Notes under the pieces: model-generated | The model's database searches: none | The model's input: only the letters and a program-made list of their open reading frames with translations | What the model was told of the DNA's origin: nothing | In this document: piece by piece, positions 8,920 to 18,500 of the stretch | How the letters are laid out: each line of letters begins with the position of its first letter | Numbering within the stretch: position 1 is the first letter of the stretch | Position numbers and translations under genes: made by a program | Assembly (NCBI GenBank): GCA_011375175.1 | Contig: DRME01000004.1 | Coordinates: forward strand, 1 to 42,310 | From: Deltaproteobacteria bacterium | Lineage (GTDB): Bacteria; Desulfobacterota; GWC2-55-46; DRME01 | Direction of reading: 5' to 3' | DNA length: 42,310 nt

Positions 8920-8948
8920 ATTTTAGCAGTAAAGCCGCTCAGCGTCAA
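8920..8948 (-). promoter_or_regulatory. Predicted sigma-70 promoter of the nucleotidyltransferase-hydrolase operon
   Basis: Read leftward: TTGACG, a 17-base spacer, TAAAAT. Both boxes match the consensus at five of six bases. The predicted transcript would have a leader of about 90 bases before the GTG at 8820. Confidence 0.55.
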
Positions 8949-8973
8949 GGCCCGCCCCTGCGCGGCCTTCTTC

Positions 8974-9015
8974 GGCAAGGCTCCCTCGGGGAAACGGTTC
9001 CCCTGCGACCTTGCC
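8974..9015. repeat. Nested inverted repeat between divergent genes
   Basis: The outer arms GGCAAGG and CCTTGCC enclose a second inverted repeat, GGGGAA-ACGG-TTCCCC. It lies between the divergent promoters at 8920-8948 and 9011-9038 and its right arm overlaps the -35 box of the rightward promoter. It could be an operator, a hairpin, or a degenerate family-1 hairpin (it contains CTCCCTCGGGGAAAC-like sequence). Confidence 0.4.
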
Positions 9016-9038
9016 GTCGCCCGCCGCTCTGCTATAAT
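9011..9038 (+). promoter_or_regulatory. Predicted sigma-70 promoter of the K+ channel gene
   Basis: TTGCCG, a 16-base spacer, then a perfect TATAAT. The predicted transcript leader before the ATG at 9187 is about 140 bases. Confidence 0.5.
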
Positions 9039-9186
9039 AAGGAAGCTCCGATTGATTCCACCTTCCCGTGGGAGATGACGGTCAACGTCCGTCGGTGAGC
9101 GAGGCGGCCGGGGGAGCAGGCCGTAGCGCGGCCCGTGGAAGGCCGGGGATGGAGTCGGCGGGAAAGGCGCCACGCAAACGAAAGAG

Positions 9187-10014
9187 ATGAGGAAAGACGG
9201 TAAGGCTGCGGGGCCGGCGCCGTGGCGCAGGGTCCTCCACGAGGTGATCTTCGAGGCCGACACCAGGGCGGGCAGGCTCTTCGACATGGCCCTGCTGGCG
9301 GCCATAGCGGCAAGCGTCCTCTCCGTCATGCTCGACAGCGTGGCGTCGGTGCGCGCCGCCTACGGCGTCCACCTCACGGCGGTGGAGTGGTTCTTCACCG
9401 TCGTCTTCACCGTGGAGTACGTGCTGCGGCTTCTGTGCGTGGGCCGTCCCCTCAAGTACGCCACGAGCTTCTACGGCGTCGTGGACCTGCTCGCCATAGT
9501 GCCCACATACCTGAGCCTCGTCGTCCCTTCCACCAAGTACCTCCTCGTCATCAGGGTGCTGAGGGTCCTGAGGATATTCAGGGTCCTCAAGCTCGCCCAC
9601 TACCTGGTGGAAGCGCGGATGCTCGCCGAGGCCATCCGCATGAGCATGCGCAAGATCACCGTCTTCCTCTTCACCGTCTCGACGCTGGTCGTCATCCTCG
9701 GCTCGCTCATGTACCTCATAGAGGGCGAGGACAACGGCTTTACGAGCATCCCCCGAAGCATATACTGGGCGGTCGTCACCCTCACTACGGTGGGCTACGG
9801 CGACATCTCGCCGCAGACCGACCTGGGCAGGGCCTTCGCCTCACTGGTCATGATCCTCGGCTACGGCATCATAGCCGTGCCCACCGGCATAGTGACGGTC
9901 GAGATCGGCAGGTCCATGACGCGGCAGGTCAGCACGCAGGCGTGTCCGCGCTGCGCCGGCGAGGGCCACGACGCCGACGCCCGCTACTGCAAGTACTGCG
10001 GCTCGGCGCTCTGA
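9187..10014 (+). CDS. Voltage-gated potassium channel with C-terminal zinc ribbon
   Basis: This 275-residue protein looks like a six-helix Kv-type channel subunit in the inner membrane. S1 to S3 occupy about 33-115. S4 carries regularly spaced arginines (RVLRVLRIFRVLK, about 123-135). The pore region has the K+ selectivity filter TTVGYGD (200-206). S6 follows (about 217-240). The tail CPRC...CKYC (C253, C256, C268, C271) is a four-cysteine zinc-ribbon motif. The classical bacterial Kv family has no such tail; it may serve subunit assembly or gating by metal or redox state. The start is ATG after AAAGAG. It is convergent with the MFS gene, 17 bases away. Confidence 0.9.
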   Translation: MRKDGKAAGPAPWRRVLHEVIFEADTRAGRLFDMALLAAIAASVLSVMLDSVASVRAAYGVHLTAVEWFFTVVFTVEYVLRLLCVGRPLKYATSFYGVVDLLAIVPTYLSLVVPSTKYLLVIRVLRVLRIFRVLKLAHYLVEARMLAEAIRMSMRKITVFLFTVSTLVVILGSLMYLIEGEDNGFTSIPRSIYWAVVTLTTVGYGDISPQTDLGRAFASLVMILGYGIIAVPTGIVTVEIGRSMTRQVSTQACPRCAGEGHDADARYCKYCGSAL

Positions 10015-10031
10015 AACGAGGAGGCGCCGCC

Positions 10032-11309
10032 TTACCGCGGCGGCGTCTCCACCCTCTGGAGCAGGACGAGCCCCGCCACGAAGAAGGCCGCCACCGACAG
10101 GAGCGCCGTCCTCTGGTCTCCGCCCAGCCCGTGCGATATCCAGCCGAAGAGAAGCGGTCCCACAACGGACGAGCTCTTGCCGCACAGGGCGTAGAAGCCG
10201 AACATCCGGGCCTCCCTGCCGGCCGGTATGAGAGAGGCCATGAGGGCGCGGCTCGCCGACTGGACGGCGCCGAGCCCGGCTCCGGCCGCGACGGCGACGG
10301 CGAAGAAAAGGGGCCTGGATCGGACGAAGAAGGCGAAGAGGACCACGCACGTCCACACTGCGAGTATGGCCGTGATGACGGCCTTGGGTCCCCATCTGTC
10401 TGTAGGGCCGGCAAGGGCCGCGGCGCCGACGAGCGCCGAGAGCTGGACCGCGAGGAAGAGCCCGATGAGCTGGGACGGCGCAAAGCCCAGCGTTGTGGCC
10501 GCAAAGAGCGCCGTAAAGTAGATGATCGTGTTGATGCCGTCGATGTAGACGAAGAAGGCCGCGAGGAAGCGGCTAAGCTCCTTCAGTTCCATGACCTCTG
10601 CGACGAGAGGGCCGAGGCGCCGAGCCCCTTCGGCGAGGGCGGCGAAGAACCCCGCGCTGCCGCGCCCGCCCGGCAGGACGAGGAACGCCGGGAGAGAGAA
10701 TACGGCGAAGAAGAGGGCGACGAAGAGCCAGGTGAGATCGAACCTGCCTCTGTCTACGAGCACGAGCGCGGCGAGCAGCCCCATTACGGAGCCCGCGTAG
10801 CCCGTGGCGAAGCCGAGGCCGGAGACGAAGCCGCGCCGCCACGGCGGCGCTATGTCGGGCAGGTACGAGTTGTAGTAGACGAGCGCGCCTTCGAAGCCGA
10901 TGTTGGCCAGCACGACGAGCAGAAAGCCCCGGAGCACCATGCCCGGCTCCACGGTGGCGAGCAGCGCCACGGAGCCGACGCACAGGGCGGTGTGGAAGAA
11001 GAGCATCTTCTTCCTCGCCCCCGACCTGTCGGCCGCAGCGCCGAGGAGCGGCGAGGAGAGCGCCACGACGAGCATGGAGAGCGAGACGGCGCGGCCCCAC
11101 CACAGGTCTCCGAGCCCGTCGTCGTTGCCCACTATGGTCGTGGCGTAGTAGACGCTGAAGACCGTGGCCGTTATGACGGCCGGGTAGACGGAGTTGGCGA
11201 AGTCGTAGAGGACCCATGCGGCCACGCTGCGCCGGTCGAGGAGCTGCGCAGCCGCCCCGCGCGCCCCGCCTCCAGGCGGGGCGGCGTCATCGTCCTGCGG
11301 CGCCGTCAT
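10032..11309 (-). CDS. MFS transporter, UMF1/Atg22-like family
   Basis: This 425-residue protein has about twelve hydrophobic segments. Its first segment reads AAWVLYDFANSVYPAV, the signature of the UMF1 (unknown major facilitator) family related to yeast Atg22. The MFS loop motif between helices 2 and 3 appears as GAAADRSGARKK. The transported substrate is unknown for this family in bacteria. The ATG at 11309 overlaps the TGA of the acyl-CoA synthetase gene in ATGA, so the two are translationally coupled. The long open frame that extends further upstream in this frame is a shadow of the synthetase gene. Confidence 0.85.
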   Translation of the reverse strand: MTAPQDDDAAPPGGGARGAAAQLLDRRSVAAWVLYDFANSVYPAVITATVFSVYYATTIVGNDDGLGDLWWGRAVSLSMLVVALSSPLLGAAADRSGARKKMLFFHTALCVGSVALLATVEPGMVLRGFLLVVLANIGFEGALVYYNSYLPDIAPPWRRGFVSGLGFATGYAGSVMGLLAALVLVDRGRFDLTWLFVALFFAVFSLPAFLVLPGGRGSAGFFAALAEGARRLGPLVAEVMELKELSRFLAAFFVYIDGINTIIYFTALFAATTLGFAPSQLIGLFLAVQLSALVGAAALAGPTDRWGPKAVITAILAVWTCVVLFAFFVRSRPLFFAVAVAAGAGLGAVQSASRALMASLIPAGREARMFGFYALCGKSSSVVGPLLFGWISHGLGGDQRTALLSVAAFFVAGLVLLQRVETPPR

Positions 11310-13090
11310 CGGAAGAGAGAGTCCACGAGGTGGCGGTACCTCTCCATCACGACACGCCGCCTGAGCTTGAGCGTGGGCGTCATCTCGCCGCTCTCCACGG
11401 AGAGGTCCCTTTCCAGGAGCGCGAACCTGCGCACCTTCTCGTACTCGGCGAGCCCCCGGCAGGCACGGTCGATCTCGCTGCGCATGAGCGCCCTGACCTC
11501 TCCGCTCGCCGCCAGGGCCGGGTCCTCCCGCGGGACTTCGCCGCCCCGATCGTGAAGCCACCGCCTCACGGCGTCGAAGTCGGGCGCCACGAGGGCGGCC
11601 ACCGTGCTCGCCCCGTCGCCGAGGAGCAGCGCCTGCGAGATGTAACGGCTCTCCCTCAGGCGGTTCTCTATGGGCTGGGGCGCCACCTTCTTGCCGTTCG
11701 ACAGGACGATGAGGTCTTTTTTGCGGTCCGTTATGCGAAGGAAGCCCCGCTCGTCGATCTCTCCCACGTCGCCGGTATGGAACCACCCCTGTGCGTCCAC
11801 GGCCCGTGCCGTCTCCTCGGGCCTGCGGTGGTAGCCCTCCATGACGTTGGGGCCGCGCACGAGTATCTCGCCGTCGTCGGCGATCTTCACCTCCACGCCT
11901 TCGATGACCTCGCCTACGGTGCCGAGCCTCTCCCGTCCCGGACGGTTGATCGCCACGAGCGGCGAGGTCTCGCTTAGGCCGTAGCCCTCGAGCACCGGTA
12001 TGCCCAAGGCCCGGAAGAACCGGGCCGTCGAGAGCGCAAGGGGCGCGCTGCCGGAGATGAAAAACCGCAGCCTGTCGATACCGAGACGGCGGCGGACGGA
12101 GGAGAAGACCAGTCTGTCGGCCAGGCGCCGGGCAAGCCCGGTGCGAAGCGGCGCGGCCGCCTTCTCCCCGGCGGGCCCGGCCGAGCGCCCGCCCACCGAC
12201 AGGGCCCATTCGAAGAGCCTCCGCTTCAGGTACGACTCCTTTGCAAGCGCCGAGACGAGCCCTTCGTGAAAGAGCTCGAGAAGGCGGGGGACGAGCACCA
12301 TGTAGTGGGGCCTCACCTCCACCATCTTCTCCCTTATGCGCCGTATCTTGTCCACGTAGGAGACGGAGGCCCCGCAGGTGAGCGGCAGGTAGTGGTCGGC
12401 CATGCGCCCCATCACGTGGTTGAGCGGCACGGTGGAGAGCATGACGTCGCCGGGACGAAGGCCGAAGATGGCCTGGGCGGCCTCGACGTTGGAGACGAAG
12501 TTCCCGTGGGTGAGCACGGCGCCCTTGGGCTCGCCGGTGGTGCCCGATGTGTAGATGATCGACGCCCTGTCACCGGGGCGGACCGACCGCCACAGCCCTG
12601 CGAAGTCGCCGTCGCCCCCCTTGGCGGCGCCCATGGCGAGCACGTCGTCGAAGCGGAGCACGCCCTCCGGCCGACCGGACGGAGAGTCCATGACGACGAG
12701 CCCGAGCCCCGGCAGCGTGCGTCTCGCCTCCAGGGCCTTGGAAAGCTGGCCGCCGTCGGAGACGACGAGGACCTTTGCGCCCGAGTCGGCCAGGATGTGG
12801 CGCACCTGTGCCGCCGGGAGTGTGGGGAAGAGGGCTACGCAGACGCCTCCGGCGTGTATTATGCCGAGGTCTGCGACGGCCCACCAGGGCCTGTTCTCCG
12901 AAAGCAGGGCCACGGCGTCGCCCCTGCCCACGCCCATGGCCCTGAGCCCCAGGGCGAAGCGGCGGACCAGCGAGCCGAGCTCTTCGTAGCTGACGGGACG
13001 GCGCTCTCCGCGCTCGGCCTCGAGCTGGGCCGCAAGACCGGCGAAGCGCCTCGTGCTCTCCTGGAAAAGGCGGTTGATGGTGCCGCCCAT
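11306..13090 (-). CDS. Long-chain fatty acid-CoA ligase (AMP-forming, FadD15-like)
   Basis: An ANL-superfamily adenylate-forming enzyme of 594 residues. It should activate fatty acids with ATP to acyl-AMP and then acyl-CoA at the inner face of the membrane. Motifs in order are the P-loop YTSGTTGEPKG, the A5-type motif EGYGLSETSP, the hinge and A7/A8 region GWFHTGDVGEIDERGFLRI and DRKKDLIVLSNGKKV, and the C-terminal Lys in TPTLKLRRR. The order and length fit the eukaryote-like FAA1/FadD15 group. I chose the ATG at 13090 because GGAGGT lies nine bases upstream. A TTG at 13096 is possible but too near that site. It is coupled to the MFS gene downstream. Confidence 0.9.
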   Translation of the reverse strand: MGGTINRLFQESTRRFAGLAAQLEAERGERRPVSYEELGSLVRRFALGLRAMGVGRGDAVALLSENRPWWAVADLGIIHAGGVCVALFPTLPAAQVRHILADSGAKVLVVSDGGQLSKALEARRTLPGLGLVVMDSPSGRPEGVLRFDDVLAMGAAKGGDGDFAGLWRSVRPGDRASIIYTSGTTGEPKGAVLTHGNFVSNVEAAQAIFGLRPGDVMLSTVPLNHVMGRMADHYLPLTCGASVSYVDKIRRIREKMVEVRPHYMVLVPRLLELFHEGLVSALAKESYLKRRLFEWALSVGGRSAGPAGEKAAAPLRTGLARRLADRLVFSSVRRRLGIDRLRFFISGSAPLALSTARFFRALGIPVLEGYGLSETSPLVAINRPGRERLGTVGEVIEGVEVKIADDGEILVRGPNVMEGYHRRPEETARAVDAQGWFHTGDVGEIDERGFLRITDRKKDLIVLSNGKKVAPQPIENRLRESRYISQALLLGDGASTVAALVAPDFDAVRRWLHDRGGEVPREDPALAASGEVRALMRSEIDRACRGLAEYEKVRRFALLERDLSVESGEMTPTLKLRRRVVMERYRHLVDSLFR

Positions 13091-13131
13091 GGACAAGCGA
13101 CCTCCCTCGCAGGCGATGGAATCTCCACGTC

Positions 13132-13161
13132 AGCATACCCCCCGTTCTCCCCTGGAGTCAA
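13132..13161 (-). promoter_or_regulatory. Predicted promoter of the acyl-CoA ligase gene
   Basis: Read leftward: TTGACT, an 18-base spacer, TATGCT. It lies in the 100-base gap between tonB and the ligase gene. Confidence 0.4.
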
Positions 13162-13188
13162 GGAAACATTGCGGGAGCTCCGGCAATG
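13162..13188 (-). terminator. Possible weak terminator at the end of the corrinoid operon
   Basis: An inverted repeat with one mismatch (CATTGC...GCAATG, 13167-13188) is followed on the minus strand by TTTCC. The T tract is short, so activity is uncertain. Confidence 0.35.
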
Positions 13189-13191
13189 GGG

Positions 13192-14274
13192 TCACGGCCC
13201 CGCGGCTTCCGCGGACCCGGCTCGTCTCAGGCGGAAGCGCACGGGCACTTCCACCCACATGGCCTTCCTTTCCCCGTCCACGAGGGCCGGCACGAACCGC
13301 CAGCGCCGCACGGCCTCCAGGGCGGAGCGGTCGAGGAGGCGGTGGCCGCTCGATGCGAGGACCTCGACCCGCTCCACCTGACCGGAGGCGCCGACGAGCA
13401 CCCGCAGTGTGACGACCCCTTCCAGCCCCCTGCGGCGGGCGATGCGCGGGTAGCGGGGCGGAGGGTTGAGGTCGTAGCGCGGAACGGCGCGGCGCAGGTC
13501 CTTTCGGGCCGGCGGGTCCTTTCGGGCCGGCGGGGAGCCGCCGCGGGCCGCGGCGGCGCTGCCTCCAGGCGGGGGGTCGCCGGTCTTGCCGCCGGGTCTT
13601 CCGCCATCGGCCGCCGTGACTCCGGGCCTTCCGCTCGAGCGGCGGGACGCCCGCGCCGCCGCAGGCGTCCCGCCGTGGACCGGCTGCACGGCCGGACCGA
13701 AGGCGGTGCGGACCTCACGGCTCTGTCCGGGACCCTGCCGCCCCGGCGGTTCGGCGGTCCCGCCCGCCGCCTCTCCGCCCGAGGCGGGCGACGAAGGATC
13801 GGGCGCGGTCTCCTTCACGGCGTCCCCGCTCGCCGCCCCCGGCGGCCTGAACAGGGCAGCGGGCAAGGGCTCCTTCTCCACGAAGGCCACGGAGCGCAAC
13901 GACACGGCCTTGTCCGCTTTCTCCACGAAGGCCGCAGGCCCGGGCGCCGCCTCTTTCGCCGCGGCCCCATCCGGCGTACCGGCGGAAGGCTCCTCCCCCG
14001 CCTCATCGGCGGCGGCTGCAAGGGCCGCGGGCCCTTCGTCATCGGCGGCGCTTCCGGCTTCGCCCTCCCGCGCTTTCTCCATCTCCCGCTCATTCTCCCC
14101 GCCGCGGCGCGGCGCTTCCTCCAGCGCCACCGTCACCGATGATCCATCGTCTCTCTCTTCGCGGGGGCCTGGGGGCGTCACCGCCGCAGGCAGGGGAAGC
14201 TCTACGCTCAGGAGCGCGCCGTGGATGGCCGCGGCGGCGAGGACGGCGCCGAAGAGCCGCGCCGACGGACTCAT
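13192..14274 (-). CDS. tonB: TonB energy-transducing protein
   Basis: The protein has 360 residues. It has one N-terminal membrane helix (about 6-28), a long low-complexity Ala/Glu/Pro-rich periplasmic spacer, and a C-terminal TonB domain. That domain shows PPPRYPRIARRRGLEGVVTL, then SSGHRLLDRSALEAVRRWRF. TonB passes proton-motive energy from ExbBD to outer-membrane receptors, here most likely BtuB of the same locus. The spacer contains an 18-bp tandem duplication (13498-13533) encoding a repeated ARKDPP unit. Its ATG overlaps the exbD stop as ATGA. It is the last gene of the leftward corrinoid locus. Confidence 0.9.
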   Translation of the reverse strand: MSPSARLFGAVLAAAAIHGALLSVELPLPAAVTPPGPREERDDGSSVTVALEEAPRRGGENEREMEKAREGEAGSAADDEGPAALAAAADEAGEEPSAGTPDGAAAKEAAPGPAAFVEKADKAVSLRSVAFVEKEPLPAALFRPPGAASGDAVKETAPDPSSPASGGEAAGGTAEPPGRQGPGQSREVRTAFGPAVQPVHGGTPAAARASRRSSGRPGVTAADGGRPGGKTGDPPPGGSAAAARGGSPPARKDPPARKDLRRAVPRYDLNPPPRYPRIARRRGLEGVVTLRVLVGASGQVERVEVLASSGHRLLDRSALEAVRRWRFVPALVDGERKAMWVEVPVRFRLRRAGSAEAAGP

Positions 14275-14693
14275 CTTGCGCCGCGCCGGGGGCCTGCCTG
14301 GAGCGAGATGCGCGACAGCCCCGCCTCCTTCACCATGTCGAGCACGGAGAAGAGCTGCTCGTAGGATACGCTCCTGTCGGCGAAGACCCTCACCTTGCGG
14401 TCCGCCGACCCGCCGGCCCGCTCGCGCAGGAGTCCGACGAAACCGTCACGGGGCACGGCCTCGCCGTCGACGAGCAGCTCCACGGCCTCGCCCTCTCTGC
14501 GTATGGTCACGGCCACGGCCTCGCCGGTCTCGACGGCCGCCGCCCGCGAGGCCGGAAGCTCCACCCGCCCGCCCCGGTGGACGGCCATGGAGAGCATGGC
14601 GTAGATGAAGAAGACGAGCAGCAGGAAGACCACGTCGATGAGGGGAAGCATCTCGATGCGCGGCCCCCGCGTCTCTCTTCGGCCCAGCCTCAA
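14271..14693 (-). CDS. exbD: Biopolymer transport protein ExbD
   Basis: A 140-residue ExbD/TolR protein: a short cytoplasmic N-terminus (LRLGRRETRGPRIEM), one membrane helix with the proton-carrying Asp in LPLIDVVFLLLVFF, and a periplasmic domain. The start is inferred as TTG at 14693. It overlaps the exbB stop as TTGA and has AGGGAG six bases upstream, and no ATG or GTG precedes the conserved helix. It forms the TonB motor with ExbB and is coupled to both neighbours by overlapping stop and start codons. Confidence 0.88.
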   Translation of the reverse strand: MRLGRRETRGPRIEMLPLIDVVFLLLVFFIYAMLSMAVHRGGRVELPASRAAAVETGEAVAVTIRREGEAVELLVDGEAVPRDGFVGLLRERAGGSADRKVRVFADRSVSYEQLFSVLDMVKEAGLSRISLQAGPRRGAR

Positions 14694-15352
14694 GGTCGGC
14701 TCCCTGCGCGGCGGGCCGTAAAGGACTTCTCTTCGGCCTTCGCGCCGTCTCCCCCGACGCTCCAGGCGGCCTCGAGCCTTGAGCCGTAGTCTTCCATATG
14801 GTGGACGGCCTCGTCGACGAGGCCCCGGAAGTAGTTGTAGGGGAAGACCGCGGCAATCGAGACGGCAAGCCCCGCGGCGGTCGTGATGAGCGCCTCGGCG
14901 ATGCCCCCGCCGACGAGCCTCGGGTCCGCGGCGTCTCCGTGGCCGAGCGTGCTGAAGGCCGTGATGATGCCCGTCACGGTGCCGAAGATGCCTATGAGAG
15001 GGGCCGCCGTTATCATCGTGTCGAGCGCCTTCATGTAGCGGCCCATCTCTCTCTCCGCCCGCCTCGCCTCGGCCTCCATCGCCGCCGTCATGCCCCCGTG
15101 CCTGTGCCTGGCGCCTGCTCCAAGCACGGCGAGCACGTAGTCGCCGCTTCCGGCGGTCTTCTTTTCGACCGCCTCCCAGAGCCCGCGCCCGGCAAGGGCC
15201 ACGACCTCTTCCCTCAGGGCGCATCTTCCGCCGAGCCGGAGCCTGACCCAGAATACCGCTCGCTCGATCACCACCGCTACGACGACGACCGAACAGGCAA
15301 GGAGCGGCCACATGACGGGTCCGCCCCGCTCCAGGAGATCGTAAAGACTCAT
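14690..15352 (-). CDS. exbB: Biopolymer transport protein ExbB (MotA/TolQ/ExbB family)
   Basis: A 220-residue inner-membrane proton-channel subunit. Helix 1 is at about 14-34. A cytoplasmic domain follows. Helices 2 and 3 contain APLIGIFGTVTGIITAF and the ALITTAAGLAVSIAAVFPYNYF segment typical of ExbB. Two ATG codons lie close together. I chose 15352 because GGAGGG is six bases upstream of it but directly abuts the ATG at 15358. A family-2 hairpin separates it from the cobN-like gene upstream. Confidence 0.9.
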   Translation of the reverse strand: MSLYDLLERGGPVMWPLLACSVVVVAVVIERAVFWVRLRLGGRCALREEVVALAGRGLWEAVEKKTAGSGDYVLAVLGAGARHRHGGMTAAMEAEARRAEREMGRYMKALDTMITAAPLIGIFGTVTGIITAFSTLGHGDAADPRLVGGGIAEALITTAAGLAVSIAAVFPYNYFRGLVDEAVHHMEDYGSRLEAAWSVGGDGAKAEEKSFTARRAGSRP

Positions 15353-15380
15353 AGGCATCCCTCCAGAGAAATTCCCGTAA

Positions 15381-15458
15381 CCCCCGCCCCCGGGGAGGTC
15401 GGGTCGCAAAGGCGTAACACCCCCGCCTGGCGCGAGCCGACCTCCCCGGGGGCGGGGG
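15381..15458 (-). repeat. Family-2 hairpin element, copy 2 (inverted orientation)
   Basis: A perfect 22-bp inverted repeat (15381-15402 with 15437-15458) encloses a 34-base loop. Read on the minus strand the loop contains GCGCCAGGCGGG and TTACGCCTTTGCG, as in the other copies. The stem is a different GC-rich sequence. It lies between the cobN-like gene and exbB and could set different expression of the two parts of the operon. Confidence 0.8.
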
Positions 15459-15509
15459 GGGAAGAGGGGGAAAAAACGGCGGGGCCGCCGGCGCCCCCGC
15501 GGCAAGGGC

Positions 15510-18500
15510 TCATCGCCTCCGGGCCCGTCTCGCGCCGTAGAAGAGAAGGGCCGCCACGGCGGCGGCGAGCGCCGCCGTGGCGGCCGCAGCGGACCGCGGC
15601 GGCCCTTCCCCCTTCCCGGCCGTCCCGGCCCCCACCTCCTCCATGGCGAAGCCTTCCACCTCCACGGTTCCGTCGCCTCCAGGCGCGCTCCCCTCCCCCG
15701 CCTCGAGAGGGCGGCCCCGGGCCGGGCCGACGCCGATCTCCTCGAGTTCTTCGTCCCTTGGCCTCGATTGCCTGCCTGCGGCGCGCTCCAGCAGGGAGAC
15801 GAAGGTCTCCACCGTTTCAGAAGCCACGCCCGCCCGCGCCGCAAGGTCTGCGGCGAGCCGGGCAAGCCGCGGGTTGGCGCAGACAAGCTCGCTGCATGCC
15901 GGACCGGCGGCGGCCACGCTCTCCACGTACTCCGAGGCGAGCTCGGCCTTCACCTCGTCGGACGGGCTCCAGTAGCCCCTGCGCACGGCCTCGAGCATCC
16001 GCGCCGTCATGGCCTGCCGGGCCCAGGGGTTCGCCCCGGCGGTGAAGCCCTCGATGTCGAGACCTCGGCTGTCCCTCACGTAGACCTCGAAGACCTGCCG
16101 CCACAGCGATGCGTCCACCTCCTCCGGTGTCGTCACCTGCCAGCCCCAGAGGTTCTCGACGAAGTCGGCCATGGCCCCGGCCCCGGCGTAGTCCTCGCCC
16201 TTCATGCCCTCGATCCAGCGGGGGTTGAGGTTTCGGCTCCTGAGCTCGCGGCCCATGACCCTCGATAGCTCCTCCACCTCCACGGCGCCGGGGCGGAGCT
16301 GGGAAGTAACGAGCGTTTCCGGGGCCCGTCCCGCCCGGCGGCGCACGGCCGCGGCGAGCCCGCCGAGGTACTGGAACATGTCGTCGTTGTCGAGCAGGCC
16401 GTAGAGGCTGGAGGAGCGCGAGTGGACGGCCACGTCCACGTCGGCAAGCTGCGCCGCCAGCAGCCTCCCGGCCTTGCCGCCCCACCTGCCGCCTCCGAAT
16501 ACGAAACCCATGCGCCTTTCGTAGATGTCGGCTATCTCCGATTCGTCGCGCCAGCGTGGAGAGGCCGCCGCCTCGGCCACGCCGTTTCCGTAGGAGCCCG
16601 GCTCCTCGGAGAATACGCGCAGGCGGCTCAGCTCACGGGCCTCCTCCTCGTCGAGCCCCATTTCGATAAGCCGCGCCTTCGCGCGGCGGGCGGCCGCGGC
16701 CACGAGATTCTCCACGTCGGTCTGGCGCAGGGCCAGGCCGACCGCCTCGTCGAGCCACTCGATCATGTGGGGAAAGAGGTCGCGGTAGAGGCCCGAGGCG
16801 CTTACGAGCACGTCTATGCGCGGTCTGCCGAGCTCCCGGCCCGGGACGACCTCAAGCCCCGCCACACGGCCCGATGGAAGCCACCTCGGTCTTACGCCCA
16901 GAAGCCAGAGGATCGTCGACTCGTTTACGCCTTCGTTTCTCAGGAGCTCCACGGCCCAGAGCACGACGGCCACCTTGCGGGGATAGCGGCCGTGCTCTTC
17001 GAGGTGGGTGCGTATTATCTCGTCGGCCGCCTCCTTGCCGAGCCGCCAGGCCTCGCGGCTCGGAAGCCTTGCGGGGTTGAAGCCGTAGAGGTTGCGGCCC
17101 GTGGGCAGGGCCTGGGGGTTTCGCAGCGGGTCGTTGCCCTCGCCGGGCTCGACGTAGCGGCCCTCGAGCCCGCGCAGAAGGTTTTCCATCTCCCTTTGCG
17201 CCGACGCCTCGACAAGCCGCGCCACCTCGGCCTCGTCGGCGTCCGGGTTCCGGCCCGCGACGGCCCCGGCCATGGCCCTCGCCTCGTCGGCGTCCATGGC
17301 GCGGCCGTAGGTGTGCATGCCGTAGGGGATCATCTCCTCTCTCATCTCCTCGAGGTAGTGGGTCAGCTCATGGACGAAACGGCTGCGCCCGTCGGCGCCG
17401 CCGTGGAGGCGATCCTCACCGCGGCCCGCGGTCTCGGCGGCCAGGCCCGTTGCCTGCGCGAGCCTCACAAGCTCGCTGAACTTCTCGTCGGCCGTCACCG
17501 AGCCCACGCTCCTTGCCCGCTCGTACTCGTCGGCCAGCTCGGCCATGCGGGCGTACTCCGCGTAGAGGCCCGAAGGGCGCAGCAGGGGCGTCATGTGCGA
17601 GAGCATGACGCCCCGGCCGCGCCGCTTGGCCTGCAGCGCCTCGCCCACGTCGTCGACTATGTAGGGATAGAAGTTCGGTATGTCCGTTGTCAGCACCTCG
17701 GGCGAGCACGACGGCGAAAGGCCCGCCTGCTTGCCCGGCGTCCACTCGTAGGTTGCGTGGGTGCCGAGGTGGATCACGGCGTCGGCCCCGAAGACCTCCT
17801 TGAGCCAGAGGTAGGCGGCGATGTACTGGTGGTGGGGGTAGAGGGTCGTATCGTGGGCGAGGCCGGCCGGGTTGTCGCTCCAGGCCCTGGCGGGCTCGGG
17901 CATCATCACCAGGTTTTCGCTGCGCACCATGGGTATGACGATCTTTGCTCCGTGGACCATGAGGCCTGAATCTTCCGGCTCGCCCCACTGGGCGATGACG
18001 GCCTCCCGAAAGTCCGCGGGCAGGCGCGAGAACCACTCCCTGTAGGTCTCCATGTCGAGGAGGACGGCCCGGCCCGCGGCGACGAGCCCATCGAGCTCGC
18101 CGGGCGCCCAGGAGCCGATGTTGCGCGCGCCGGCCACTATGGTCTCCCTGAGCTCCCGCTCGCCGGGCACCCCGCCCGTCCTGTAGCCCCGCGCGGCGAG
18201 CGCCGCGGCGATCTCGCGCAGCGAGGCGAAGACGTTCAGGTAGCTTGCGCCGATGTTGTGTTTACCGCGGCTGTGGTTATAGAAGATGACGGCCACCTTC
18301 TTTTCGGCGTTGGGCTTTCGCCGCAGCTCCGCCCACGCCCGAAGACGCGGTATGAGGCGTTCCACGTTCTCCGCCACCGGACGGCTCAGGTAGTATCTCT
18401 TCGAGGTCTCGGGGTCCGCCACCTCCTCCTTGGCCGAAAGGACCGTGGGCTCGACGAGCCCCGATATCTCGGGCGCGGCCATGGTCCATGCCGCCTCGGT

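Noticed and set aside
7219-9078. Rightward open frame of 619 codons opposite the nucleotidyltransferase gene
   Set aside because: It mirrors the true gene, which has all expected motifs, and has no ribosome site or recognisable fold.
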